From positions 806,001-870,000 of the forward strand of contig SDUX01000010.1 of the NCBI GenBank assembly GCA_008729055.1: a DNA stretch of 64,000 bases. Reading direction: 5' to 3'. The notes beneath the pieces are model-generated. The model was not told the DNA's origin and ran no database searches. It saw only the letters and a list, made by a program, of their open reading frames with translations. Origin of the DNA: Pyropia haitanensis. Taxonomy: Eukaryota; Rhodophyta; Bangiophyceae; Bangiales; Bangiaceae. Within the stretch, counting starts at the first letter, position 1. Every line of letters starts with the position of its first letter. The translations under genes and the position numbers were made by a program. Shown piece after piece: positions 42,640 to 53,229 of this stretch.

Positions 42640-44154
42640 CTAGTGGACGCCCGTGCGGCTGAGGATGATCGTCACGATCATGATGACGGCCGCGCCGACA
42701 ATCATCGCCGCCGCCTTGGCCCACCGGTTACGGGTGTGCTTCACGAACTCCTCGGCGGTCACCTCAAAGGCGCCAATATAGATGAACATGCCCGCCGACA
42801 ATGCCAGCAGCACGCCCGTCACCTCGTCGCTGACGCCACTGCCGATCGCGGCGCCAATCCCTGCCGCCGCGGGCGTCACCGCCGACCACAAAACGATCAG
42901 CGTGGCGCTCTGCGCCAACCGCAGGTGCTCCTTCTCATACTTGACCCCGAGCGATGCCGCCGTCGCCCACTTGTGCGCCGCAATGGCGAGGAACGTGTTG
43001 AACACCGCCCCCCAGCTGCTCGCCAGGCCCAGCGACACCGACTCGAACACCACGTGAATTGCCACCGACAGCGAGGCGAGGATGGCGCGAGCAAAGTTGG
43101 GCGAGAAGAAGCCTACGTTCTCCGCCTCGACCAGGCGCCCAATGCTCCCCGGCGCGCCTGTTGCGTCGGTCACAACCGACCGCGCCGACGTGGTGCTCGG
43201 TCTGCGCATTTGCGCGCCATCGCCGCCGCGAGAGCCGGACTCCGCCTCGGTGAGGTCCTCCACTACCGTCGTCGGGTCCGCGACGGCCCCCTTGACCGTC
43301 ACAGGGAGCACCGCCTCGTCCGCCGGCGCAACGCCGATACCCCTCGTCAGGCCGTCCTCCCCCTCCAAGGACTGCCCCTTGGCCACAGCGGCTGCGCGCG
43401 CCGCAGAGGCCCCGTCGCCGTGCGAGTGAGAGTGGTTGCCCAGCACCACGTGCTCGAGCAAGAGGATGGCGTAGAAGCCCGCCACGGCCAGCGCGTACCC
43501 GGTAGGGAAGCCGTGGCCGTCCTCATCTTCGTGCTCGTCGTGCTCTTCTTCGTGGCCCTCCTCCTCCTCCCCCTCGTGCTCGTCATGGTGCTCCTCCTCC
43601 TCACCATGGCCGTGTCCGTCCCCCGCCAGGTGGGCAACCGCCTCGGGGAGGATGTGCAGCATGCCGGTCGTGAAGAAAATGCCCCCACTGAACGCGTTGG
43701 CCAAATGCAGCGAGTGCGACCGCACCGCGGGGCTGAGCAGCCGCAGCGCCCGCGGCGCGGCGGTGCCGACGACGCCTTCAACAAACAGCGCCGCAATGAA
43801 GCCCCCCTTCCACCGCCCAATGCACGCGGTGGAGGAGCATGGGCCCGACTTAAAATCAGACTCCCGCGACGCGAGGCCCGCCAGCGACGGCAGCCGCGAG
43901 AGGCGTGACGGAAGGGGGGGGAGCGCGACCGCACCGTCGCCGCCGCCGTCGACGGCGGATGGCGCCGGGGAGCCGCAGCTCGCCGCCGCCATGCACGCAA
44001 AGACACACATGGCGACGGCCAAGGGCGCCGAAACCGCCGACGCGGCTGCCCGCCGTGGCCGCCGCCCGTGCCCACGCAGGCGCTGCAAGCGGGCCGCTGC
44101 GCCAGCAGCGGCGGCGCAGCCTCCGGACGATGGTGAGGTCCAGCATGTCGTCAT
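42640..44154 (-). CDS. ZIP-family metal (zinc/iron) transporter
   Basis: Divalent-cation importer of 504 aa without introns. The leader region contains a hydrophobic signal-like segment (APLAVAMCVFACMAAASCGS); ATG 44154 is used here, but the methionine of MCVFACMAAASC is a reasonable alternative start. Transmembrane blocks: GFIAALFVEGVVG, LHLANAFSGGIFFTTGMLHI, GYALAVAGFYAILLLEHVVL, then the ZIP signature segments ILASLSVAIHVVFESVSLGL and VFNTFLAIAAHKWATAASLG (HxxxE and AAHK, metal-binding helices 4 and 5), and helices 6-8 (TLIVLWSAVTPAAAGIGAAI, VTGVLLALSAGMFIYIGAFE, AAAMIVGAAVIMIVTIILSR). The cytosolic loop between helices 3 and 4 region is split by a His/Glu-rich stretch (GDGHGHGEEEEHHDEHEG and onward), the usual metal-sensing loop. 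Plant IRT/ZIP and SLC39 relatives act at the plasma or organelle membrane. Confidence 0.93.
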   Translation of the reverse strand: MTTCWTSPSSGGCAAAAGAAARLQRLRGHGRRPRRAAASAVSAPLAVAMCVFACMAAASCGSPAPSAVDGGGDGAVALPPLPSRLSRLPSLAGLASRESDFKSGPCSSTACIGRWKGGFIAALFVEGVVGTAAPRALRLLSPAVRSHSLHLANAFSGGIFFTTGMLHILPEAVAHLAGDGHGHGEEEEHHDEHEGEEEEGHEEEHDEHEDEDGHGFPTGYALAVAGFYAILLLEHVVLGNHSHSHGDGASAARAAAVAKGQSLEGEDGLTRGIGVAPADEAVLPVTVKGAVADPTTVVEDLTEAESGSRGGDGAQMRRPSTTSARSVVTDATGAPGSIGRLVEAENVGFFSPNFARAILASLSVAIHVVFESVSLGLASSWGAVFNTFLAIAAHKWATAASLGVKYEKEHLRLAQSATLIVLWSAVTPAAAGIGAAIGSGVSDEVTGVLLALSAGMFIYIGAFEVTAEEFVKHTRNRWAKAAAMIVGAAVIMIVTIILSRTGVH

Positions 44155-45221
44155 TGTTCCCCCTCGTCAGGTGGTCAAATTGACCGCCGGCGAGTCGACT
44201 CGCAGGCACGCGGTGAGCGCTTGAGCCGTGAAAAGCGGGGCAATGCCAGCAACAGGGGGGGGGGAGAAGGCAGAGCTCGCCTCGCCTTGGGAGACGACGT
44301 CCGCCACACCGCCGACGCCGGGGGGATGGATGCCTCGCCGGCGTTGGTGATGGTCCACCGACGTGTGCTACGCTCTTGCCGTCCGCCCCCACCCCCACCG
44401 CTACCGCTGCGTGGCACGCTCAAAAAGTCTTCTCTCCCCTCGACGTCGCCTGTCCTCACGCCCCCTCGCGCGGGGACGCGGCACCGGCGGCGCTAGCAGG
44501 CGCCATCCCAGAACCCGGTGCCTCCATGAGTCATGCCCGTCGGCGGGTGCCATGAGTCATCACGCCGTCGGCACCGGCCATGAGTCATTCGTCGCGGCCG
44601 AGGGCACGCGGCCCGGGCGCCGGCGGTCGATGAGTCAAGGCGCCCCCAATGAGGCGTAGTAGCCCACCTGAGGCGGCGGCGGCTTCGTGCGGCGGCGTCC
44701 AGAGCAGGTTTCCAGCGGGGTGCGGCACCCAGAGATCCTTCCTCCAGTGAGGCGCGGCGACGTCAAAACCGGCTATTGCCGGCGTCTGATTGGCCGCCCC
44801 AGTGCCGACCGCTGTCCATTAGGCGCGGGGCGGGCGGCACGCGTGCCGCACGCCGGGCGGGGCCCCCGCTCCCCCCCAGCCGGCAGCGCCCCCGGTGGCA
44901 CTGTCGGCGGCCGTCACCACGCGCGCAGGCGGGCTGTCGGGCGCGGCTGCTCGAGTCTCCACTCGCGCCGGCCAACAAGAGCGTCACCCCGCCGCCCGTC
45001 CGCCGCGTCATCGGCAGCCGCCATGCGGAACGACGCTGGGTCCGGGGTGGGTCGCTTCCCCCCGCCGCCACCACACCGCCTCCCGTAATCCCCCGTCGCG
45101 CCGCCAATCGGCGCCGTGCTCCTCCGCCCAGGTCACTCGGTCCCATGCCGGTGCCCCGGCGCTCCCCTCCGTCCACCCTCCACCCTCCACCTCCCGCCGC
45201 CCCCGTGCGCCCACCTTGTTC
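44155..45221. other. Upstream region of the ZIP transporter and 3' flank of the next gene
   Basis: Apart from the bZIP-type array at 44526-44638, it shows no coding signal. The end belongs to the 3' flank of the two-exon gene at 45222. Confidence 0.4.
44526..44638. promoter_or_regulatory. Four ATGAGTCA sites (GCN4/AP-1-type bZIP array)
   Basis: ATGAGTCAT occurs at 44526-44534, 44552-44560 and 44580-44588, with ATGAGTCAA at 44630-44638. The 9-mer equals the optimal GCN4 palindrome (ATGASTCAT). The array starts 372 bp upstream of the transporter's start codon. By chance one such 9-mer is rare in 64 kb of this composition. Confidence 0.55.
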
Positions 45222-46082
45222 TCATTCCTGGACCCCCTGTAGCCACCGTTGTCGCCGTTCTCGCAGTCGCTGCTGCCGCCGCCGCAGTCGCCGCACCGCC
45301 AGCGCGGGCCCCGCGCCGGCCGCTCCGCGGCCGAGCCGCCGCCGGCCGCCGCCAGCCGTCGCTCCCGCCGCTGCACCCGCCGCCGCTGGTGCTGACGCCG
45401 CGTGCGCTGCGGCGCTCCGGCCAAGGGCGCCACGGACGACCGAAACGAGGGCGAGGGCGGGGGTGGGGCCGGCAAGTGAAAGCAGCCGCGTGGCGGGCCA
45501 TATGGATTTCTGTGGGCGGGGGAGCAGGCAGGGGGGGCGGGGAGGGAGGGGGCGCCGCGCAAGGCGAGAAAAGCAGGAACCACAAAGCCAAAGAGGGGGA
45601 CGGCCGACGCGTCGGACAAGGAGAGGTATGGTCAATGAGGTGTCAACAGGCGGCGCGGGTGCGTGGGGCGGCGACCGACGCAGCTCCCCGCGAGGTGGCG
45701 CGCGCCAGCATCACCGCGGCGGCGGCTCGTTCCGTCTCCAACCCCTCCCCACCCCCTCCTTGCCCCCCCCCCCCCCGAGTCCCGACTGCGCGCACCGCCG
45801 CCGTACCTGTCGAGACATGCTGTGCAATCGCCGCATGGCGCGGTTGCCCACCAGCCCACGCCCCGCCTCACGGCGACCTCTGCCGGCCGCTGCCGCCGCC
45901 GCCGCCAATGTTCGCGCCCGCCGCGGCGGGAGCGCGCCCACCGTCGCGGCGGCGGCGCGAGCCACCGGCGCCGCATCGACGGCGGTGACGGCCACGCCGC
46001 CGACGCCCGCCAGCATCACGACGGCAACCACCACGGTCACGGTGGTTGCCGTCACCGCCAGCAGCCGGTGCCGCCACCTCAT
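45222..46082 (-). CDS. Small two-exon protein with N-terminal signal anchor, hypothetical
   Basis: Exon 1 is 46082-45807 (92 codons), intron 45806-45510 (297 nt, ACAG|GTACGG to CCCACAG), exon 2 is 45509-45222; both boundaries are phase 0 and give 187 aa. The N-terminus MRWRHRLLAVTATTVTVVVA with VVMLAGVGGVAVTAV is a classical signal anchor. Exon 1 ends RAMRRLHSMSRQ and exon 2 starts KSIWPATRLLSLAGPTPALA followed by LVSVVRGALGRSAAAHAASA, Ala-rich, and a basic C-terminus (VRRLRRRQQRLRERRQRWLQ). No family recognised. Support comes from the matching splice phases, the consensus sites like those in the phosphatidylinositol synthase gene, and the anchor. Confidence 0.5.
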
Positions 46083-46127
46083 GGCGGGGGCGGGGGGGGA
46101 GCACGCACGGGGCGCGGCACCACCACC

Positions 46128-46187
<60 letters not shown>

Positions 46188-47918
46188 GCCGCCACCGCTG
46201 GGCTGGCGTCGGGGCACGGCAGCCTTGCGGCCGCACCACTGTCACGGACGCCACCGCCACCGACGCCACCGCCACGGCCGTCGTTAGTGCTGCCACCGCC
46301 GTTGCCGCTGTCGCCGTGGCTGCTGCCTCCGAGTCGTGGGGAACGCTCGCCACACCACCAAGGACACGGGGGCTCCCCCCTCGTCAAGTACGGGGAGCGC
46401 CCGTCGGTGGGGAGGCCTCCCTACCCCCACCCCCCCGCCCCCCCCGCCAGCCCGCCCCCCCCCCCTGGTCCATCGCCTGTCTGGACATTAGAACGGAGGG
46501 TCGTGGTAGCGGCAGCGGTAGCCGCAGCCACAGCGGCAGCCGCAGCGACAGCGGCAGCGGCAGCATCGCCAGCCGCCGCCACCGCCGCCGCCACCTCTGG
46601 CCCCACCCTCCCCTCCACCCCCCGCCCGCCGCGCGCGATCGCGCACGCGACGCGCAGCGGGCAGCCCGTGGCAGTCTGCTGCCACGACGGGTGCCGTCAC
46701 TGGCGGGCACGCTCGCGGCGGCGGGACGGCACGGGGGGTTGGCCCGCCACCGCCCTGACCCCGCCCGCCCGCCCGCCCGCCCGCCCGCGCGACCGCCCGC
46801 CCGTCCACCCGCCCGCCCCACCCCCCCCCCCGCCAACACACTGCCGGGTCGGTCCTCACCCACCACGCCTGCCCGCGCGCCCGACCACCCGCCCGCCCGC
46901 CCGCGCGGCCGGCCGGCAACAGTGCCCGTGCCGGCGCCGGGGCGCCGCTACCGCCCCCCCCCCCCCCCCCCGCCCCCCCAGCCCAACCCCACGCATCGAA
47001 CACCCTTCCGGGACCGGCGGCGCAGGCACACACCTCCCCTGCCGGGTGAGCGCGGGGGCGGGGTAGCCGTCGCTTGGCCGCCGCCGCCGCCCCGCCCGCG
47101 GCAGTGGAATTTGGGAGCCGCCCGCCAGCGGGGGCGGCGGGGGTGACGGCCACGGCGGACACTTGTGTGGCGAGTGTCTGCCACCGCCGAGCGCCGACCG
47201 GGACGGAGGGGGGGCGGGGCGGTCGGCAACCGCGCAGAGGGGGGAGGCGATGCGCCACACCGCGCCCGCACCGGCGGCGGGGCTGCAAGGTCCTGCTGCG
47301 TGGCACACACGATCCGGGGCAAATTCGAAGCGGGGGGGGGGGATGCGGGGGGTGGCGCCGGGGACCCCGCCGACGCGGCGGCGCATCCCCCCGCCGCCAT
47401 CCCCCCGCGGCGGGGCATCCCCCCGCCGCCATCCCCCGCGGCGGGCGGGGCGCTCCCGTTGGGGAGGACCCGCGTCGGGCGCGGCGGTGTGGTGTGGTTG
47501 GCCGCGGGAGCGATGGCTCAACAAAAAAAGAGACAAAAAAATAGGGGGAGGGGGGACGTGGCGGTGGTGTGGCGCTCCGCGCTGACCATGCGTCACCGCC
47601 ACCGCGGGGCACTCGCAACCGGCTACGAAGGGGGAAAGCGGGACGTGTGGGACACGGAGGGGGGGGACGGCTCCCCCCACCCTGGCGTACGGCACCCCCC
47701 CACCCCGCTGGACCATCTGCCGCGTGCCGCGCGGACTCCCCGCCAGCCCGGTCACTGATCGAGCTTGCCCTCTCCCCCTGCTACCCACCGAGTTTGCGCT
47801 GTCCCCCCTCTCACCTTCCAAGTTTGCCGTTGTACTTCCAACACCCCACCCTCAGTCCGACCGCCCTCGCCTACCTCAGTCTGACGCCCCCCCCCCCCCC
47901 CCCCCCCCCCCACGCGCC
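46083..47918. other. GC-rich region without a recognisable gene; CCCG repeats
   Basis: Contains (GCC)n at 46130-46200, simple GCCC repeats at about 46763-46815, C runs at 46956-46975 and 47888-47911, A7 tracts at 47521 and 47534. Several open frames on both strands lack domains. Confidence 0.4.
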
Positions 47919-49738
47919 TCAGCCTGACCGCCCGCCCGTGGCGCCCATAAGCCGGTGGGCGGCGACCACCTGCCACGCCGACACGACCTGCTTGGCCACT
48001 GCCACCGGCGCGGCGACTGCGGCGAGCGCCGCGACGGGCGTGTGCGCCGGGTCCGCCACAGATAGAAAGCGGAGGAGGTAGAGGGTGAGGAAGAAGAGCT
48101 CGTTGAGAAGGCACACGACGGTCAGGACGGGGCGCCAGTAGTAAAACGCGAGGATGCGGCTGGGGGAGGAGGTCTTGTGCGACGACGCACCAGCACAGAG
48201 GCTCCTGTGGGGGGGGGGGGGGACGAAAAGGTGAGAGGGGTGGGGAGGATCGGAACAAGACGACCAGGTGAGGGATAGGGGCAGGGCGCATACGGCGCAA
48301 GACCATGCCCGGTGAAGACGCGAGGCGAGGTGGATGAACCCAGCACCAGGAGGGGAGCGTGAGCGGACGACCGATGCGAGTCGACCGTGTGAGCAGATGA
48401 CCGCGTCCACAAACAAGCCCGACTAAACCCATCGTAGCTGAGTTGGCCGCGGCGCGATGCGCATGTAACACACCCTTCCCGGTCGGCCACCGTTCCCTCC
48501 TACCCCCCCCCCGCCGCGCTCAACCACGGCGGCTGCCCTCCACCCGCCCGCCGCTCGCCGTTGTCGCCCCCGCAAGCCACTCGTGCCCTCTCTCTCCCGC
48601 CCCCTCCCCCACGCTCCCCTCCCGCAAACGCACGCCGCCATTTGCAGCCAGTGGCTGTACCCGTCGAGGACGATGAGCCCCAGGAAGACAGGCGCAAATG
48701 GCTGGTACAGGTGCGACAACAGCGTCAGCAGCGCGCCGGTGCACAGGCGGTCGGTGAGCATGTCGAGGGCGGCGCCAAAGTCGCTCTCTGGGCATGGTAG
48801 GCGGAGTAGGGGACACAAGGGACGGGAAGGGAGTGGCAGAGGGAGAGGGCGGGGGAGGAGCGCGAACGGCCGGAGTGGCCGCCGAGTTGTTGCACACCCA
48901 TGGTGGGTGCCAGAGGGGGAAGGGGGGGGGAAGGGGGGGAGCGGAAGGATACGAGACACAGTCAGCACCGCTGCGGGGAGCCAGTCACCGGTGGCGCGCG
49001 GCGGGGGCGGCGGCGACGACGTCTGGGGTGAGACAGCCCACAGCTACGTCTGGCCATGGGACACGCGGGACACAGGAGATACGAATGGCGGGTGGACGGG
49101 GGGCAACGAAGGCCGGCGGTGGACAGCAAAAGGCGGGGAAGGGAGGGGAACGACCGGCAGCAGCGAACAGACGGGCAGCCCCAAACGTACGCTGATTGAG
49201 AAGGCGGGCGGCGTAGCCGTCGGCCGCGTCGAGCAGGAAGCCCGCCAGGTAGAGGGCGGTGAACCGCGCATAGTCCCAATAGTTGGCAAACGCCACCACC
49301 GCCAGCGCGATGCGAACGTAGCCTACGCAGGGGGGGGGGGGGGGGGCGGCGACAAGCCAGCCCCAAGACGGGACGGAGAAAAAAAAAAAAAAAAAGAGCA
49401 GACAGAAACGCGGACCAAACCGGAGGCGCCTGGCACGCAGCGCGACGAGGGAGGAAGGCGGTGGGTGTCAGCGCCAGCCGCCAGGCCACACCTGCGACCA
49501 GGAAGAAATGGCAGCATCAGGAGAAAAAGGGGAACACAAGACACAATCGGCCAGGGGGGTCTGGGGCCGTCGCCCCTCTTCTTCCCCACCCCGGCCGCCC
49601 CTCCCCGAAGCACACCCCCCCCCATCCCCCCCGCCCCACCACCCCGGGGTGTACGCCCCACACGCCGCGTCGTCGGTTGCCCGTGAGCCTACCAATGATG
49701 TTGGGCACGTAGAGGTACACGCTACCGCGGCGGGCCAT
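47919..49738 (-). CDS. Phosphatidylinositol synthase (CDP-alcohol phosphatidyltransferase), four exons
   Basis: Joins CDP-diacylglycerol and myo-inositol to form phosphatidylinositol in the ER membrane. Exons: 49738-49693, 49322-49191, 48787-48634, 48204-47919; all introns are GT-AG and the phases agree, giving 205 aa (family about 210-240). The CDP-alcohol phosphotransferase signature is complete: D47-x2-D50-G51-x2-A54-R55-x8-G64-x3-D68-x3-D72 (LLDAADGYAARLLNQ, then SDFGAALDMLTDR). The N-terminus VYLYVPNIIGYVRIALAVVA, the segment VLDGYSHWLQMAASLCAG with SSHK, and FYYWRPVLTVVCLLNELFFL are diagnostic for eukaryotic PIS rather than PGP synthase or choline phosphotransferase. Membrane helices are as expected. 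Introns (370, 403 and 429 nt) carry the G and C runs. Confidence 0.95.
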
Positions 49739-50652
49739 GACGACTCCCGCCGCGCGGGGGAGGGAGAGACGACGCCCGCCCGCCGAGGGGGCGGGCGTGC
49801 CCACGGACGGGGGGAGGAGCGGCGGGAGAGAGCGGCCCCGGGGCGGGGCGGGCAGACGCGGGGGGGGCAGGAGGGTGCCGGCAGGCTCCCGACGTGGCCA
49901 CGCGTGCCGCCGCCGCCGCCGCCGCCCCCCCGTGCGCGTGCCGCTGCCGTTGCCGCGGGGCGGTGGCGGTGGCGCGGTGCGGGCGGGCCGGCGGTGCGGG
50001 TCGGGTCGGCGCGGCGCGGGCCGGCGGTGCGGGCCGGGTCGGCGCGGCGCGGGCCGGCGGCGCCACGTCGGTGGTGCGGCCACGCGACGCGCCGCACACC
50101 CGTGTGCGGTCGCGGCGTACCGTCCCATCGTCTGCAACGCTGCATGAATCTTTGACTGGTGAGAATGCCACGTGGGATGTGATGTGGACCCAGATCCGGC
50201 TGTTGAGATGCATCCCGAGATGCACTGCAGGGCCCAGGGCTGACGGATGCATGCGCCGTGGCCCTACATCGGATGTCCACAGTACCGGCCGATGAGTGGG
50301 TGTCGTGCGCCTCTTGTGGCCGCGCTCCCAGGCGTGGCCGCTTTGCATCCCGCGACAGCCACGACTGGCGCGGGGGGGGGCGAGCCGAGTGCCGCTGCCG
50401 TCGCGGTGGCGCGCGGGTCGCGCCGGGAGCTGTGGGACGCAGCGGTGGAGGCACTCCCCCGCCGCCTCCCTGCCCGGAACTGACATTGCCGCTTCCGTCC
50501 GCAGTCTCTGGACCGCCCTCTCCCAGAGCCCGGCCCTCTGCGTCAACCGGCCGTGCGGCGACCCCTTCCCCCCTCTTGTGCTGCCGCTAACCAACTCTTC
50601 CCGCCTGGTACGCTCGTCGCCGCGGTCACCTTCACCTTCGGCTGCCGTCGCC
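49739..50652. other. Divergent intergenic region between PIS and TspO genes
   Basis: Contains repeats of the form GGGCCGGCGGTGCGGGC at 49980-50060 (three to four imperfect copies). Otherwise no gene; the part from 50130 to 50280 is less GC-rich and may be promoter sequence. Confidence 0.4.
49975..50065. repeat. Short tandem GGCGGTGCGGGY/CGGGTCGGCGCGGC repeats
   Basis: Alternating blocks GCGGGCCGGCGGTGCGGG and TCGGCGCGGCGCGGGCCGGC occur three times in about 90 bp upstream of both flanking genes. Confidence 0.5.
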
Positions 50653-51171
50653 ATGGTCGCCCCCCTTGTTGTCGCGGTTGGCGTGCCGCTTGCGCTGGGA
50701 TTTGCCGCGTCGACAGTGTCGGCGCCCGGCATCCTGACGTGGTACACCAAACTGCGCAAGCCGTCGTGGACGCCGCCCGCGCCCGCGTTTGGGCCCATCT
50801 GGTCCTCCCTGTACGTGGCGATGGGCGTGGCATCCCACCGGGTGTACCGGTCGGTCGGCTTCTCCCGCTCCTCCCCGCTGTGGGTTCTGTATGGCGCGCA
50901 GCTGGCGCTCAACGCGGCGTGGAATCCGCTCATGTTTGTGGGCCGCAAGCTCGACGTGGCGCTGGTGGAGGTGATTGCCCTGCTCGGCACCGCTGCCGCG
51001 ACGGCGGTCCGGTTTGGGGCCATTGACGTCGTTGCCGGTCGCCTGATGGTGCCGTACGTGGGATGGATTGCGTACGCGACGGCGCTCAACGGCGCACTGT
51101 GGCGGCTGAACCCACGGGAGCGGCTGATCAAGGGCGCGGCGCCGGGGGGGGCCCCCGCGGGAGCAGAGTGA
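50653..51171 (+). CDS. tspO: TspO/MBR (translocator protein) homologue
   Basis: Five-helix membrane protein of 172 aa that binds tetrapyrroles and, in animals, cholesterol; in photosynthetic organisms it is tied to porphyrin handling and stress. ATG 50653 has context GTCGCCATGG. Signatures: ILTWYTKLRKPSWTPPAPAF and GPIWSSLYVAMGVASHRVYR (the WxPPxxxFxPxW element of helix 2), LALNAAWNPLMFVGRKLDVA (NxxWxPxFF-like helix 3), ALVEVIALLGTAAATAVRF and LMVPYVGWIAYATALNGALW with final RLNPRE (the YxxWxxxAxxLN helix 5). Length and all five helices agree with the family. No clear targeting peptide unless translation starts farther upstream; the frame stays open to 50296 but lacks an ATG in good context there. 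Confidence 0.94.
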   Translation: MVAPLVVAVGVPLALGFAASTVSAPGILTWYTKLRKPSWTPPAPAFGPIWSSLYVAMGVASHRVYRSVGFSRSSPLWVLYGAQLALNAAWNPLMFVGRKLDVALVEVIALLGTAAATAVRFGAIDVVAGRLMVPYVGWIAYATALNGALWRLNPRERLIKGAAPGGAPAGAE

Positions 51172-51407
51172 GAAGCAGCAGGGGCAGGGTTAGTGCCATC
51201 GGGTGGTAGACGACATGGATTTGGAAGGGAGGGAGGGAAGCAGCTTGGAATGGACATACGTAACGGAGGGCAATTAGGGAGGCCGTAGGGACCTGCATGT
51301 CGCCGCGTCGCCGTCCAAGACCAACGGCAATGGAAAGGCCAGCAGAGGCAGGTTGGCCGCTGGGTATGCCGATGACCAGGAGCTATCCCCCCGACCTCCA
51401 CCCCTGC

Positions 51408-52504
51408 TTAACCCCCTGTTGGGTAGGCAAAAATGACTTGCCCCAACCCCGCTCCAACGGTGGCCAGCTGTTCGTAGACCCGCGGCGCGTCCGACACGTA
51501 CGCGGTTTCGATGCGGAACCCCCCCCAGTCCAGTCGCCCCAGCATCACCCATGCCAGGCCCAGCCGCCGAGCCTTGGACCACCGGCCGCCCAGCGCCGCT
51601 GGCAGCGACGACACCTGCGACGCGACGAGCGTCACGTGGCTCCGGTGGAAGCGCCCGCCAAGGCCACGCAACACCAGCGGGGCCGCACCGTACCAGCTGC
51701 CAAGCACCACCCGCCCGCCATCGGCCACCACCCCAACCGCCGCGTCGAGCCCCTCCCCGCGGCCCGTCACCTCAATGACCACATCCGCGCGGCGCCCCGC
51801 CGCGGCCGCGAGCGCCTCGTCCGCCGACGCCACCGCTCCGGTCGGGCGGACCCAGGCGGCCGACGCCGCCCGCCGGTGCGCGTCGGTCTCAACGGTCAGC
51901 AGCGGGCACAGCGGGTAGGCCTGTCTGCAGATGGCGGCGGTGAGGAGGCCGACACTCCCCTGGCCAACGATGGCGACCACATCGCCCAGTAGGGGGGCCC
52001 CATCCATCAGCAACGACAGCGCCGTTTCCACAGACGGCAGCAGCGTCGCATGCAGGGGGGACACCCCAGGGGGAAGGACCTGTAGGTCCGTCACGGGAGC
52101 CATGTACGTGTACACGTGAGGCTGGAACGAAAAGACCAGGTCCCCGACCGACACGCCCGGCGCCACGGGCGGGGCGACCTCCCCCCCCCCCCCTCGGCCT
52201 TGATCGACGTAGCCCCCGCCGATGATATGGCGGACCCCACTTCCTCCACCCGACCAACGTTACAGTAGCCTAGGGTGGCCGGATAGGAAAACGCGGCGGC
52301 CGCGTGCGCAAACGTCTCGTCTACGGGGATGTCGGTGGGCATGGCGCCCTTGTATGCTAGCAGCTCGGTGCCAGCCGAGATGGCCGAGTAGAGAGTGCGC
52401 ACGCGTGCCATGCCAGAGAGAACGGGCGGTGCTGCATCGGAGGGGGGCGTGGTGACCTGTACCGTCCGAGGACCCGTTAAAATGACGCCAGACGGGAGAG
52501 ACAT
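51408..52504 (-). CDS. MDR-superfamily dehydrogenase/reductase (BchC/threonine-dehydrogenase-like), frame change at a C run
   Basis: Predicted NAD(P)H-dependent oxidoreductase, about 365 aa after restoring the frame. The N-terminal GroES-like part starts MSLPSGVILTGPRTVQV and includes VRTLYSAISAGTELLAYKGA, a pattern seen in the BchC-like branch, then YPATLGYCNVGRVEEVG. After the run of 13 C (52181-52193) the protein continues in another frame: VAPGVSVGDLVFSFQPHVYT, LLPSVETALSLLMD, the Rossmann motif VVAIVGQGSVGLLTAAICRQ, ADVVIEVTGRGEGLDAAVGV, GGRVVLGSWYG and VYEQLATVGAGLGQVIFAYP. One extra C (or two fewer) rejoins the frames exactly between conserved segments. The Zn-ligand pattern of classical alcohol dehydrogenases is not evident. 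The substrate cannot be told; a chlorophyll-pathway role would be speculation. Confidence 0.82.
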
Positions 52505-53229
52505 GATAACGGCACACAGCGTCAAAAAACCAAAGCAGCAAATGGGGAGCAGGCCGGTGAAAGAGACGACAGAAGAGCGGCTGCTAATACTGGCCGTTGG
52601 GTGGGATACGGGGTGGAGTCAGCTCCGACAGGATGCTGTGGCTGGGCTGTGCCTCTCCGTGAAGACGATGAGATGGACGCCTGTTGCAGAGCTCGCCAAG
52701 ATCCCACAACAAGTAGCCCCCTCCGAACTGTGTAGCAGGTCGCCTGCGACGTGTCAGTCACACAGACAAGCGAGCGAGCTTGCCACAGCTGTGTACCTGC
52801 AGGACAAGGCTGAAGTGCTGCTCTTTCCAACAGGGCACATCCCAACAGGCGATGAGTGTTCCTTTGTGCTGAGCACTTGGACGGAGGCCAGGAGCTTCTC
52901 GTTGGGCGGGGGGCTCACATCCAGCCCAGACAAAGAACGGAGAGGCAGAAGTGGTATCGTGTCACACCAACCCGCACGATAGCCGTCGTGTACTTGTTCA
53001 GCACAGCACACAAGGAAGCAGCAACGAGGCACCCACCCCCCCAACCCCAACTCTGTGGTGGCCCCTTCTTCAAGCGCCCCACAGAATACAATTGTAGCCT
53101 CGAGCCACCGTGGCCCACCACCTCCGTGCATCGGGCTTCCCCTTCCTTGCGTGCCCCGTCCACAGCTGCCTTTCCATTGAAGTGGTAGAGGTGAGCGGGC
53201 ACGCACACACCTTGGATGAGGCCCACGCA
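52505..53229. other. Intergenic region, nothing recognised
   Basis: About 57% GC, without homopolymers. Contains the upstream region of the dehydrogenase and the 3' flank of the SWIB gene. No domain-bearing frame. Confidence 0.45.
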
